A DNA stretch of 64,000 nt, from the NCBI RefSeq assembly GCF_019042245.1, contig NZ_JAHQCX010000016.1, positions 1 through 64,000 on the forward strand, written 5' to 3'. Every line of letters begins with the position of its first letter. Positions within the stretch are counted from its first letter, which is position 1. Under the pieces are notes generated by a model. The model ran no database searches. It was not told where the DNA came from and worked only from the letters and a program-made list of their open reading frames with translations. Positions 45,913-55,151 of this stretch are shown here, in pieces. Position numbers and translations under genes: made by a program. The DNA is from Diplocloster modestus. GTDB taxonomy: Bacteria; Bacillota; Clostridia; Lachnospirales; Lachnospiraceae.

Positions 45913-48192
45913 CTATTTTAGCGCTTCCACAAGCTCAATCTGCTTTGTCTTTCCTGACAGTAGAAAATTCACCCCCGCTGAGACCAGCAAGGTCCCCGCG
46001 GCCGACAAAAGCATCGACGCTTTGGACACATAGGGGATCATGTCCTGCGACTCTGATATACTGCCGCACAGCGCGGCCAGTAATCCATATCCCAGGGGGA
46101 TCCCCAGCAATATTCCGGCTGCGGTAATCCAAAGATTCTGTTTCTGCAATATGCCGCGGATTCTTCGGGTTCGAAATCCCAGAACCTTCAGTGTGGCGAT
46201 TTCTCTGGTCTTCTCGATAAAAGACAGCGCTACCAGGTTGTATAAGACCACGGTTCCCAGGATTACGGCCGCCAGAATCAGGATTCCCACCATCAGGTAC
46301 ATCATTTCCATCGTCTCATTCATGGAGCTTTTCATATCGTCCAGGCTCTGAATTCCCTGAATTCCCTCCTGATCCCACAGGCCGGCTTCCGGGATCTGAT
46401 TTGTCAAAACCGCTGTGGGACGAAAGGAAAGATTTAATTTTTCATAAGTCTTACGCGTCATAGCGATCCCCTGTCCGGTAGGTACCCGGTAAATTTGCGA
46501 AATCCTGGATCTATGCCAGGTGCTGTCGCCGATGGGATGCCAATTTACAAATTCCCCTTCCTCCACATCTAGCGCTGCCGCCATCTTATAGGAAAGGGCG
46601 ATTCCCCCCTCCGTAAGCTGCACCTCCTGCTGCTTCGGATTCTGGAAATGACAATAGCTTCCGTCATCCACCGCGGTCAGCTGACCGGTCTTCGTAACGC
46701 CGTCCGCTTCAAACTCCGCAGCTTTCTCCACAATCATCTGGCCGTCATACTGGTCCGCCAGTTCCTGTCCCAGGTGAAACCCTCCCTGTTCATCCAGTAA
46801 TATCTTCGTACGGTTGGTCATCAGTTCCTCAAAGGACCAGTCCGCCAGTGACCGGAATGAGTCATAACATCCAAAGGCACAGATTAAAAGCATGGTACAG
46901 CCGGCCACCCCGATGACTCCCATAAGAGACCGGATCTTATTTCTGAGAATATCCCGAAGATTCCACTGTGAAGAAAAATTCATCCGCAGCCACCATTTAC
47001 TTTTTTCCAGCACCGTATGTCTGATATGCTTAGGGGCCGGAGGTTTCAGCGTGTCCGCCGGAGACTCTCTTAACTGCCTTTGGCAGGCCAGGAAACTGAC
47101 CAGGGCGGATATCACCGCCACAAGCACGAGGCCGGCCGGGGACAGTGCGCAGAGCGAACGATCCCAGGACGGCAGCAGATACATTTGGGAGAAATTGGAA
47201 AAGATCAGTTCCGGTATCAGCCAGTAACCCAGGACAGATCCCAACACTGCCCCCAGCACACTGATCAGTATCCCGTAGGATACATAATGCCGTGTTATTT
47301 TCTTTCTAGTAAATCCCAATGCCTTCAGCGTACCGATCTGCATTCTCTGGTTTGCAGTCATCCGGGTCATAGTCGTTATAATCCCCAGAACCGCTATAAA
47401 CAGAAAAACGGAGGGGAATAATAAGCCCATCATTTTGTGCTGTTCTATTTCCGAATCCAGCGTCTGATAACTGCTCTGCTGATTCCGCTCGGTAATCACC
47501 AGATCTTCCGAGGAAAAAGACTGTACCAGCGCCTTTTTAACCGCAGAGATATTGGCTTCCTCCTGAACGTCAACCAATATCGTATCATAACCCGGAAAAT
47601 CCCCCGGGAATTCCTCCGGGTCCAGGAATCCATACCCATAATTGCCGTAATCCGGCATCATCTCCGCCTGGTCCTCGGTATAATATACATATTCCGGGTT
47701 CTTTATTATCCCCCTGACCGGTTCCTGAAAATCCACAGACTCGTAACGCAGTGTCAGTATATCCCCTATCTCCACTCCCTGCCCGAGCGCGAACATGTCA
47801 TCAACCCATATTCCAGCGGTCCCGGGCTGCCAGGGCGTTCCTTCCAGCAGCAGCATCCCGGACACTTCCTGATCCGAGATAAAATTCAACTTCATCGATG
47901 GTTCGCCCGACGGCATCTGTGCTTTTGCATCAACCATCCGTCTCAGAGACGCCCGCTTCACATTCCTGGTCCGAAGGGCGCTGTCCTGGTCCCTGTCTGT
48001 AAAGAGACTCCCCTGCAGCCACAGATCTGCCAGATTCGTCTGCTCATAATAGGTGTCCGAAGATTTCCGAAGCCCGGTAGCCTCTGCGTCCAGACCGACG
48101 AACACCAGCATTCCCAGCAGAGACATCAGGAAAATCGATAAAAACTGTGTGCGGTTTTTCAGAAAATCTCTCCAAAGCTTACGTTTCAGCAT
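45913..48192 (-). CDS. FtsX-like ABC transporter permease
   Basis: The 759-residue protein has an N-terminal membrane helix, a large extracytoplasmic region, three central membrane helices (FLFIAVLGIITTMTRMTANQ and after), a second extracytoplasmic domain and a C-terminal FtsX-type helix bundle (LALVVLYNLVALSFIEKTRE-like region VLYNLVALSFIEKTREIATL). This is the MacB/FtsX class without a fused ATPase. It overlaps the ATP-binding gene by one base and forms an export unit with it and the adaptor at 48880. Confidence 0.9.
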   Translation of the reverse strand: MLKRKLWRDFLKNRTQFLSIFLMSLLGMLVFVGLDAEATGLRKSSDTYYEQTNLADLWLQGSLFTDRDQDSALRTRNVKRASLRRMVDAKAQMPSGEPSMKLNFISDQEVSGMLLLEGTPWQPGTAGIWVDDMFALGQGVEIGDILTLRYESVDFQEPVRGIIKNPEYVYYTEDQAEMMPDYGNYGYGFLDPEEFPGDFPGYDTILVDVQEEANISAVKKALVQSFSSEDLVITERNQQSSYQTLDSEIEQHKMMGLLFPSVFLFIAVLGIITTMTRMTANQRMQIGTLKALGFTRKKITRHYVSYGILISVLGAVLGSVLGYWLIPELIFSNFSQMYLLPSWDRSLCALSPAGLVLVAVISALVSFLACQRQLRESPADTLKPPAPKHIRHTVLEKSKWWLRMNFSSQWNLRDILRNKIRSLMGVIGVAGCTMLLICAFGCYDSFRSLADWSFEELMTNRTKILLDEQGGFHLGQELADQYDGQMIVEKAAEFEADGVTKTGQLTAVDDGSYCHFQNPKQQEVQLTEGGIALSYKMAAALDVEEGEFVNWHPIGDSTWHRSRISQIYRVPTGQGIAMTRKTYEKLNLSFRPTAVLTNQIPEAGLWDQEGIQGIQSLDDMKSSMNETMEMMYLMVGILILAAVILGTVVLYNLVALSFIEKTREIATLKVLGFRTRRIRGILQKQNLWITAAGILLGIPLGYGLLAALCGSISESQDMIPYVSKASMLLSAAGTLLVSAGVNFLLSGKTKQIELVEALK

Positions 48193-48899
48193 TACCAGCT
48201 TACCTCATCCGCCGATTTTGGCTCAGTATTGACGATTATTTCCTGTATCTGCCCATTTCTCACCCGGATCACTTTATCCGCGATCCCTGCAAATGAACTG
48301 TTATGCGTCACCATCACGACTGTGCGTTTCTTCACGCGGCTCATCCATATCAGCAGTTTCAGGACTTCCCTTCCAGTCTCTGTATCCAACGCCCCGGTCG
48401 GCTCGTCGCATAACAAAAGCTTCGGTTTCTTCGCCAGAGCACGGGCAATCGAGGTACGCTGCTGCTCTCCGCCGGACATCTGCGAGGGAAACTGATGGAT
48501 ATGCTCCGATAGTCCTACAGCTCCCAGCGCTTCCAGCGGGTCCATGGTATCCTCTTCCAGCTCCCGCATAAGGGCTACATTTTCATAGGCGGTCAGTGTG
48601 GGAATCAGATTATAAAATTGGAATACAACACCCACATTCCTGGCCCGGTAATCCGTCAGCGCGTCATCCGTATATCCTGTGATATCCTCACCCTCGAACA
48701 GAATAGACCCGGAGGTAACCGTATCCATTCCTCCCAGCAGATTCAGCAGGGTGCTTTTACCAGCTCCGCTGGGCCCCAGGATCACCACCAGCTCTCCTTC
48801 ACATATGGTTAGATTCGCATCCTTCAGTGCATAGAAACTGCGTTCCCCGCTTTGATACTCCTTCGTGACACGCTCGAATTCAATCAGCGTTTTGTCCAT
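48192..48899 (-). CDS. ABC transporter ATP-binding protein (MacB/LolD type)
   Basis: The 235-residue protein has Walker A GPSGAGKST, signature MSGGEQQRTSIARALA and Walker B LLLCDEPTGALD, with the LolD/MacB-specific GALD end. It energises the FtsX-like permease encoded next. Its ATG overlaps the stop of the adaptor gene by 20 bases. All catalytic residues are intact. The substrate class of such systems includes peptides, lipoproteins and antimicrobials. Confidence 0.94.
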   Translation of the reverse strand: MDKTLIEFERVTKEYQSGERSFYALKDANLTICEGELVVILGPSGAGKSTLLNLLGGMDTVTSGSILFEGEDITGYTDDALTDYRARNVGVVFQFYNLIPTLTAYENVALMRELEEDTMDPLEALGAVGLSEHIHQFPSQMSGGEQQRTSIARALAKKPKLLLCDEPTGALDTETGREVLKLLIWMSRVKKRTVVMVTHNSSFAGIADKVIRVRNGQIQEIIVNTEPKSADEVSW

Positions 48900-50241
48900 A
48901 GGCCCGGTCTCCTTCCTGACTGGTTTTCACAGGGTCTGTTATCACCTGCTCTCCTGCCTCAAGGCCTTCCAAGATCTGCACGTACTCCTCCCCGGTGAGG
49001 CCCGTCACCAGATTCCGCCGTTTAATCCGTCCCTCCGATACCACATAACAATAAGAGCCGTCGTCCGTGTACAAAGCCTCGGCCGGTATCCGAAGGGTAT
49101 CCTCATCCTCATCGATCAGAATACTGACGTCCGCCTCCAGCCCAATGTATACCTTATCATCCGGCTGGTCCATATGGATATCCACACAAATCTGCGATTT
49201 ATCCGCATCTTTTTCCGCGGTACGGCTGATCCGCTCCACACTGCCCCCGTACTCCCGGTCCGCCAGATAAACCGTTGCCTTCTGGCCAGCCGCCAGCTTT
49301 CCAACCACATACTTTGAGACATCCAGCTGCACTTTACAGTCGGAAGGATCCAACAGGGTAAACAGCCGTGTCCCCTTCATGACCATCGCGCCTTCCTCCA
49401 CCGTGATATCCGCCAGTATCCCGTTAAATTCCGCGATGACACCGTCTGTTCCCTTCTGCAGATCTTCCTCGGCCAATTGAAGCTGAAGCTTGGCCGCACC
49501 GCTGGCCGCCTGCAGTTGATCCTTACCGCCGCTGTTCAGCCTGTTCGCATCCGCGGCAGAATGTTCTGACTGATACTGAGTCCAGGAAGCCATATAAAGG
49601 GACAGCTGAGTCTGATGACTGCTCATCTGGGCACTGGTTCCCGGGACATCCAGACCGTCATAGTCGCTCTGAAGTCCCGCTAACTTCTCATTAAGCGCCG
49701 CCCTCGTCTGGTCATCCGCCGCCATGCTCAGAGCCGACTGCACACTGCTGATCTCGGCAGCTTTCTCTTCCGCCTGCGCCAGTGTTTCCTGCAGACCTGC
49801 GATAAAATTCTTTTCATCCTGGATCTGCTGCTCCAGCACATCCAGGGATGTCTCAGAATTTTTCACAATTGCAGAACTTCTGGAATCAGACTGGACAGCA
49901 TTTTTATATGCCCCCTCATCCGCCTCCACTGCCAGTGCCGCCTGACCCGCTGCATTGGCCAGATCAGAAATATCATATGTGACCAGTTTCTCTCCCTCCT
50001 GGACAGAAGCTCCTTCCTCTTTCGAAAACTCCTGAACGGATGCGGATACCTGTGCATAATATGCCTTCGTCCGGCCGCTCTTGATGGTTCCTGTGCCTTC
50101 CACCATTTCCCGGACCTCTCCGCTGTTCACCGTTTCCGTATGTACCGTTACAGCAGAAAATCGATATCCCGCCGTACCCACCGCTGCACAGATCACAACC
50201 GCCGCGCCGATCCACATTCCTGCCTTCCGCTTTTTCGTCAT
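48880..50241 (-). CDS. HlyD/MacA-like periplasmic adaptor protein
   Basis: The ATG at 50241 (MTKKRKAGMWIGAAVVICAA) follows AAGGTGGGAGAAG. The 453-residue protein has an N-terminal membrane anchor, a lipoyl half-motif (VEGTGTIKSGRTKAYYAQVS), a long coiled coil (residues about 100-250) and the second half-motif plus beta-barrel (VIAEFNGILADITVEEGAMV, VQILEGLEAGEQVITDP). It belongs with the ATPase and FtsX-like genes in one operon. In Gram-positive cells such adaptors reach outward through the wall. Divergent TetR control is likely. Confidence 0.9.
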   Translation of the reverse strand: MTKKRKAGMWIGAAVVICAAVGTAGYRFSAVTVHTETVNSGEVREMVEGTGTIKSGRTKAYYAQVSASVQEFSKEEGASVQEGEKLVTYDISDLANAAGQAALAVEADEGAYKNAVQSDSRSSAIVKNSETSLDVLEQQIQDEKNFIAGLQETLAQAEEKAAEISSVQSALSMAADDQTRAALNEKLAGLQSDYDGLDVPGTSAQMSSHQTQLSLYMASWTQYQSEHSAADANRLNSGGKDQLQAASGAAKLQLQLAEEDLQKGTDGVIAEFNGILADITVEEGAMVMKGTRLFTLLDPSDCKVQLDVSKYVVGKLAAGQKATVYLADREYGGSVERISRTAEKDADKSQICVDIHMDQPDDKVYIGLEADVSILIDEDEDTLRIPAEALYTDDGSYCYVVSEGRIKRRNLVTGLTGEEYVQILEGLEAGEQVITDPVKTSQEGDRAYGQNAD

Positions 50242-50255
50242 CTTCTCCCACCTTC

Positions 50256-50287
50256 TTATAAATATGAAATTCATTTCATATTTATAA
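50256..50287. promoter_or_regulatory. TetR-type operator 1 (32-bp palindrome)
   Basis: A 32-base palindrome with a two-base centre has arms ending ATATGAAAT and ATTTCATAT. It lies 15 bases before the adaptor gene start, over its promoter. Confidence 0.75.
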
Positions 50288-50311
50288 TATATTCCTTTCT
50301 TGCAGCTGTCA

Positions 50312-50343
50312 ACCAGAACATGAAATATATTTCATGTTCTGGT
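50312..50343. promoter_or_regulatory. TetR-type operator 2 (32-bp palindrome)
   Basis: A perfect 32-base palindrome with arms containing CCAGAACATGAAAT and its complement. It shares the ATGAAAT/ATTTCAT core with operator 1 and lies between the divergent efflux operon and the TetR gene. Confidence 0.75.
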
Positions 50344-50522
50344 AAATTCTTCTTCAATTCCTCAGCAAAAATCCTCCCGGACACCGATCACCCTGCTGTA
50401 AAAAAGCATAACAGGATTTGACATCCAACCGCGAATTGTCTAAACTACAACTAAGCCTCATTGGAAAAAGGGCTGAACTACAGGTCAAAAACCAATTCCA
50501 TAGATTCATGGAAAGGAGCCGT

Positions 50523-51152
50523 ATGGAAAAACAAAAGATCCGGGAGCCAAGGCAGCAGCGCTCCATCGAAAAAAAACAGAAAATCGCGGAGGCCGGTCTG
50601 GAATTAATCTGTCAGAAAGGCTATTATCACACCAACACCGCGGAAATCGCCAAGCTGGCCGGAGTATCCACAGGCATCGTCTACAGCTACTTCCGCGACA
50701 AAAAAGACATCCTTCTGGCCGCGCTCCAGCTCTACTCAGATCAGATCACCAGTCCGATGTTCGAAACTCTCAAAGAAATCAAGACAATCGAAAACCTGCC
50801 CGAGCTTCTTAGCCGGATCATAGATTCCTTTGCCGACAGCCATCGGGAAACCAAATCCGCCCATGAAGAACTGGGCGGCCTGGCTCACACAGATCCCGAT
50901 GTCTATGCCCTCTTCCTGGATGCAGAAAATAAAATCACCGCACAATTGACCGACATCATCACCAGCCTGTCCCTGGTATCCACGAACATCCAGGAAAAAG
51001 TCCACATGTCCTACCATCTCGTGGAAGACTACTGCCACGAGATCACCTTCCACAAACACGATTACCTCAATGCCCAGGCCCTGAAACAGGAACTGATCCG
51101 GACCCTTTTATTCCTGCTCTCCGACCATCCCACTGCCCCTCTGCTCCGCTAA
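50523..51152 (+). CDS. TetR/AcrR-family regulator of the efflux operon
   Basis: The ATG at 50523 (MEKQKIREPRQQRSIEKKQK) has AAAGGAG upstream; 35 more in-frame codons upstream lack protein character. The 209-residue protein has the TetR helix-turn-helix (IAEAGLELICQKGYYHTNTA then EIAKLAGVSTGIVYSYFRDK) and a helical ligand-binding domain (PMFETLKEIKTIENLPELLS). It is divergent from the MacA-like operon with two palindromes between, so it likely represses that operon and itself until an antimicrobial ligand binds. Confidence 0.9.
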   Translation: MEKQKIREPRQQRSIEKKQKIAEAGLELICQKGYYHTNTAEIAKLAGVSTGIVYSYFRDKKDILLAALQLYSDQITSPMFETLKEIKTIENLPELLSRIIDSFADSHRETKSAHEELGGLAHTDPDVYALFLDAENKITAQLTDIITSLSLVSTNIQEKVHMSYHLVEDYCHEITFHKHDYLNAQALKQELIRTLLFLLSDHPTAPLLR

Positions 51153-51170
51153 TACTCAAAACCAAACAAT

Positions 51171-51202
51171 TGAAAATGCCGGCTGCACGCCGGCATTTTC
51201 AA
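51171..51202. terminator. Bidirectional terminator between TetR and CadA-type genes
   Basis: TGAAAATGCCGGC and GCCGGCATTTTCA are perfect 13-base arms around TGCAC. Flanking A and T runs on both strands make it work for both convergent genes. Confidence 0.85.
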
Positions 51203-51232
51203 TGTATTCAGTGGCTTTTGCAGTCACATTTC

Positions 51233-53152
51233 TCATACTTCCGGCTGTGCGCTCCCCACCGTCTTAAGATCCGTCTCTTTCTTCTGTTCCGCTCTAAGGG
51301 CTCTGGTCGCATTCAGTATCGCTATGACGGACACTCCTACATCCGCGAATACCGCTTCCCACATATTGGCCACTCCGAAGGCTCCCAGGATCAGGAAGAA
51401 TGCCTTAACAGCCAGCGCAAACACGATATTTTGTCGAACGATCCGCAGGGTTTTTCTGGCTATCCGTACAGCCACCGCGATCTTGGACGGTTCATCATCC
51501 ATCAGTACTATATCCGCTGCTTCGATGGCCGCGTCTGACCCCATAGCCCCCATGGCAATACCGATATCTGCCCGGGACAGTACCGGCGCGTCATTGATCC
51601 CGTCTCCCACAAAGGCCAGCTGTTCTCTGCCATTCATGTTCTGCAGCAGTTCTTCCACTTTATCGACTTTATCTCCCGGCAGGAGTTCCGTATAAACCTG
51701 ATCCAGCCCCAGTTTGGAGGCCACTTCCTCCCCGACTTCCCTTCGGTCACCGGTCAGCATCACGGTCTTTCTCACTCCCGCTGCATTGAGGGCGGCTATG
51801 GCCGTTTTGGCATCCTCTTTGACCTCATCCGCTATGACGATACTGCCTGCGAATTTGTCATCCACAGCCACATAGACCACCGTGCCGGGCGCTGAACATT
51901 CTTCATAAGGGATATCCATACGTTTCATCAGCTTCAAGTTTCCGGCTAAGACCCGGTGTCCGTCGACGACGGCAGATACTCCATGCCCGGGGATCTCTTC
52001 CACCTCCCCGATCCTTTCCGCATCCATTTTCCTTCCATAAGCTTCTTTTAAGGACAGGGATATCGGATGATCCGAATAAGACTCGGCCAAAGCTGCGTAC
52101 TGAAGCAGCTCCTCCTCCTTCATCCCCGCCGGATGCAGCTTTGTGACTTTAAATACCCCCTTCGTCAATGTTCCGGTTTTATCAAATACAATCGTAGTCA
52201 TATCGGCCAGCGCTTCCAGGTAGTTGCTTCCCTTTACCAGAATGCCGCATTTGGACGCGCCGCCGATTCCTCCGAAAAAGCTTAAGGGAATCGAGATCAC
52301 CAGGGCACACGGGCAGGAAATAACCAGGAATATTAATGCCCTGTTCACCCAGTCACCCCAGGCTAATCCCAGAAACAGGGGCGGGATAACCGCCAGTAAT
52401 AGGGCCGCGATTACAACCACCGGCGTATAATATCTGGCGAATTTGGTAATGAAATTTTCTGCTTTCGCTTTTTTACTACTGGCATTTTCCACCAGATCTA
52501 ATATCTTGGCAACCGTCGATTCCTGAAACTCTCTGGTGACTTCGATCCGCAAAAGGCCGCTGGTGTTAATACATCCACTGATCACATCGCTGCCTGGAAC
52601 CACTTCTCTTGGCACTGATTCCCCGGTCAGGGCCGAGGTGTCCAGCAGCGATGTCCCCGACGCAACCTTGCCGTCCAGCGGAACCCGCTCCCCGGCTTTC
52701 ACAACGATGATATCGCCGATCCGGACTTCTTCCGGATCCACTTGTCTTAGCCCGCCGTCCTCTTCGATATTCGCGTAATCCGGTCGTATATCCATAAGCT
52801 GGGTGATGGACTGCCTGGAACGGTTCACCGCGTAACTCTGGAATAATTCTCCAACCTGATAAAACAGCATTACCGCCACGCCTTCTGAATACTCGCCGAT
52901 TACCATAGCTCCCACGGTGGCTATTGACATTAGAAAGTTTTCATCAAACACTTCACCGTGCAGGATATTTCTCACAGCCTTCCACACCACATCTCCGCCT
53001 ATGAGAAGATAAGGGATCAACATGATTCCTAACTGCCACCACATCTGCCATTCCTCAGGAATCACGGCCGGCGTTGGCATCAGCATAAAGACTCCAAGAA
53101 GTATTGCGCTTACGATGATTCGGGTCAACGTTTTTTTCTGTTTCTTCGTCAT
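51233..53152 (-). CDS. Zn/Cd/Pb-type P-type ATPase (CadA-like)
   Basis: The 639-residue P1B-ATPase has about six to eight membrane helices, TGES, the metal motif SCPCALVISIPLS (as in Zn/Cd/Pb pumps), DKTGTLTKG, SDHPISLS, and [14 protein letters not shown]. The N-terminal metal-binding domain is missing; instead a separate HMA protein is encoded 67 bases upstream. It would export Zn, Cd or Pb. No ArsR-type regulator lies next to it, though an operator-like repeat precedes the unit. Confidence 0.92.
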   Translation of the reverse strand: MTKKQKKTLTRIIVSAILLGVFMLMPTPAVIPEEWQMWWQLGIMLIPYLLIGGDVVWKAVRNILHGEVFDENFLMSIATVGAMVIGEYSEGVAVMLFYQVGELFQSYAVNRSRQSITQLMDIRPDYANIEEDGGLRQVDPEEVRIGDIIVVKAGERVPLDGKVASGTSLLDTSALTGESVPREVVPGSDVISGCINTSGLLRIEVTREFQESTVAKILDLVENASSKKAKAENFITKFARYYTPVVVIAALLLAVIPPLFLGLAWGDWVNRALIFLVISCPCALVISIPLSFFGGIGGASKCGILVKGSNYLEALADMTTIVFDKTGTLTKGVFKVTKLHPAGMKEEELLQYAALAESYSDHPISLSLKEAYGRKMDAERIGEVEEIPGHGVSAVVDGHRVLAGNLKLMKRMDIPYEECSAPGTVVYVAVDDKFAGSIVIADEVKEDAKTAIAALNAAGVRKTVMLTGDRREVGEEVASKLGLDQVYTELLPGDKVDKVEELLQNMNGREQLAFVGDGINDAPVLSRADIGIAMGAMGSDAAIEAADIVLMDDEPSKIAVAVRIARKTLRIVRQNIVFALAVKAFFLILGAFGVANMWEAVFADVGVSVIAILNATRALRAEQKKETDLKTVGSAQPEV

Positions 53153-53219
53153 CTTTATCTTTACCTCCTATACCGCAGTTCCTGCGGCGTATCATCTATG
53201 AAACGGTTAAAAGTAAGCT

Positions 53220-53438
53220 TTACATTTGAATTGTACAGTCCGGTTCCACTTTTTTGCAGACCCTGACGACTTCCTTCATAATCTCCTGAAAACGACCGTC
53301 CTCTGCATCAATTACCAGTTTCTGGGTCATAAAGCTTACCGTCGCTTTATTCACCCCATTGATTTTATTGATCGCATTCTCCATCTTTGCCGCACAATTG
53401 GCGCAATCCAGATCCTTTAACTGATATCTTTTCGTCAT
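53220..53438 (-). CDS. HMA-domain cation-binding protein
   Basis: The 72-residue protein is one heavy-metal-associated domain: MTKRYQLKDLDCANCAAKME with the CxxC metal site, then INGVNKATVSFMTQKLVID. DCANCA rather than MTCxxC is the form found with Zn/Cd ATPases. It starts behind AAGGAG and is the first gene of the CadA-like unit, replacing the N-terminal domain that the ATPase lacks. Confidence 0.88.
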   Translation of the reverse strand: MTKRYQLKDLDCANCAAKMENAINKINGVNKATVSFMTQKLVIDAEDGRFQEIMKEVVRVCKKVEPDCTIQM

Positions 53439-53510
53439 AGCTTTCTCCTTCTTATGATATGTTTAATTTCCGCATTCATACGCTTTTCTTTCATATCAAT
53501 TCATCTTTTC

Positions 53511-53530
53511 ATATGAATTATTGTTCATAT
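53511..53530. promoter_or_regulatory. ArsR/SmtB-like operator ATATGAA-N6-TTCATAT
   Basis: Perfect 7-base arms six bases apart lie 73 bases upstream of the HMA gene. The form resembles the imperfect palindromes bound by ArsR/SmtB zinc sensors. No such regulator is encoded nearby. Confidence 0.5.
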
Positions 53531-53602
53531 ATTATATTATGCGACAACATGCTAAATGTCAATAGGAAAAATGAAAATTTTATACTTTTATCTGGGGGCG
53601 GG

Positions 53603-53706
53603 CCGAAAACCAGGGCGCAGCCCGCTAGGTGTCCGCTCTGTACGGACGTATCCTTTGGGGCGCCCGTACAGAGCGGACACCTGGCGGGCTGCGCCCTGGT
53701 TTTCGG
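53603..53706. repeat. 43-bp inverted repeat with 18-base loop
   Basis: Arms 53603-53645 and 53664-53706 are complementary over all 43 bases except one G-T pair. The element is GC-rich within AT-rich intergenic DNA and makes open frames on both strands that are only products of the symmetry. It lies between convergent-side ends: after the citrate synthase terminator and before the HMA gene promoter. Confidence 0.85.
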
Positions 53707-53724
53707 ACAGTCTCCCCATAGTAA

Positions 53725-53774
53725 TAAAAAAGCCCCGAACACCTGCCGGTTCTTACACCGTGGTATTCGGGGCT
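53725..53774 (-). terminator. Terminator of the citrate synthase gene
   Basis: On the minus strand AGCCCCGAATACC and GGTGTTCGGGGCT pair over 13 bases and are followed by TTTTTTA. Confidence 0.85.
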
Positions 53775-53783
53775 GTATATTCA

Positions 53784-55151
53784 TTATGGCCGTTTCGACA
53801 TTTCTAGGTAGTCGGTGGGAGGAATCACGCTCTTGTACCCGGGACGGATGATCTTGTCCTGGTTGATCAGCTCTTCCATACGGTGGGCGCTCCAGCCTAC
53901 GATTCTGGCGATGGCGAACATGGGAGTAAAGAGTTCTACCGGGATATCCAGCATGCTGTATATGAAGCCGCTGTAGAAGTCCACATTGGCGCTGACGCCC
54001 TTGTAAATATGGCGTTCCTCCGCGATAATCTGAGGAGCCATTCCCTCCACCATCTTATACAGCTGATACTCTTCTTCCCTGCCTTTTTCTTTCGCCAGTT
54101 TTTCCACAAAGCTCTTAAGCAGCTGCGCACGGGGATCGGACATGGAATACACCGCGTGTCCCATACCATAGATCAAACCCGCCTTGTCAAAGGCCTCCTT
54201 GTGCAGGAGCTTCCTTAGATAAGCGGCGACCTCATCCTGATCGGTCAGATCCTTTACCTGGTTCTCCATATCATCGAACATCCGCACTACCTTGATATTG
54301 GCGCCGCCGTGTTTTGGTCCTTTCAGGGATCCTAAAGCCGCAGCGATTACTGAATAGGTATCGGAACCGGAGGAAGTAACCACATGGGTTGTAAAACTGG
54401 AGTTATTTCCGCCGCCATGCTCCATGTGCAGGATCAGGGCCAGATCCAGCACCATCGCCTCCAGCGCGCTGTATTTCTGATCCGGGCGGAGCATTTTCAG
54501 TATATTCTCCGCGGTAGACAGTTCCGGAGACGGATTGTGGATATAAAAACTGTTATTGCAGTCATAATATCCATAGGCATGATAACCATAGATCGCCAGC
54601 ATCGGGAACACGCTGATCAGCTTGATACACTGCTTTAACACATTGGGCAGGCTTAAGTCATCCGTATTGTCATCGTAGGAGGCCAATGTCAAGATGCTCT
54701 TGGACAATGTGATCATCATATCCGCGCTGGATGCTTTCATGATGACATCTCTGACGAAATTCTTCGGGAGCGTTCTGCTCTCAGCCAGGAGGTTCCGGAA
54801 GCCTTTCAGCTCCGTCTCATCCGGCAGTTTTCCGAAGATAAGCAGATATGCCGTCTCCTCATATCCCAGACGTTTCTGTTCGATGAATCCTTTGCACATC
54901 TCGGTTACATCGATTCCACGGTAACGCAGGACACCTTCGCAGGGAACCATCTCTCCATTGACATTCTCCTTGGATTTGATCGTCGAGATCCTGGTCAGGC
55001 CCGCTACCACGCCTTCGCCGTTGATATCCCGAAGCCCTCTTTTCACGTTATACTTCGTATACAATTCACTGTCTATCTTGCCATTTTCCCTGCATAAATC
55101 CGCCAGTCCGGCAAACTCCGAGTTATACTGTTCCATTCTGTAATCACCCAT
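53784..55151 (-). CDS. Citrate synthase
   Basis: The start at 55151 (MGDYRMEQYNSEFAGLADLC) has AGAGGTGA upstream and overlaps the TetR-type gene stop; a GTG at 55160 is less likely. The 455-residue protein has the citrate synthase signature: ILHMEHGGGNNSSFTTHVVT with the first His, GSLKGPKHGGANIKVVRM, YGMGHAVYSMSDPRAQLL with the substrate His, and NVDFYSGFIYSMLDIP with the catalytic Asp. It condenses acetyl-CoA with oxaloacetate. In anaerobes this usually supplies 2-oxoglutarate for glutamate synthesis. The next gene upstream is a TetR-type regulator in the same operon. Confidence 0.94.
   Translation of the reverse strand: MGDYRMEQYNSEFAGLADLCRENGKIDSELYTKYNVKRGLRDINGEGVVAGLTRISTIKSKENVNGEMVPCEGVLRYRGIDVTEMCKGFIEQKRLGYEETAYLLIFGKLPDETELKGFRNLLAESRTLPKNFVRDVIMKASSADMMITLSKSILTLASYDDNTDDLSLPNVLKQCIKLISVFPMLAIYGYHAYGYYDCNNSFYIHNPSPELSTAENILKMLRPDQKYSALEAMVLDLALILHMEHGGGNNSSFTTHVVTSSGSDTYSVIAAALGSLKGPKHGGANIKVVRMFDDMENQVKDLTDQDEVAAYLRKLLHKEAFDKAGLIYGMGHAVYSMSDPRAQLLKSFVEKLAKEKGREEEYQLYKMVEGMAPQIIAEERHIYKGVSANVDFYSGFIYSMLDIPVELFTPMFAIARIVGWSAHRMEELINQDKIIRPGYKSVIPPTDYLEMSKRP

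Noticed and set aside
53459..53851. Open frames on both strands across 53.5-53.8 kb
   Set aside because: They arise from the symmetry of the 43-bp inverted repeat, which encodes the same residues on each strand.
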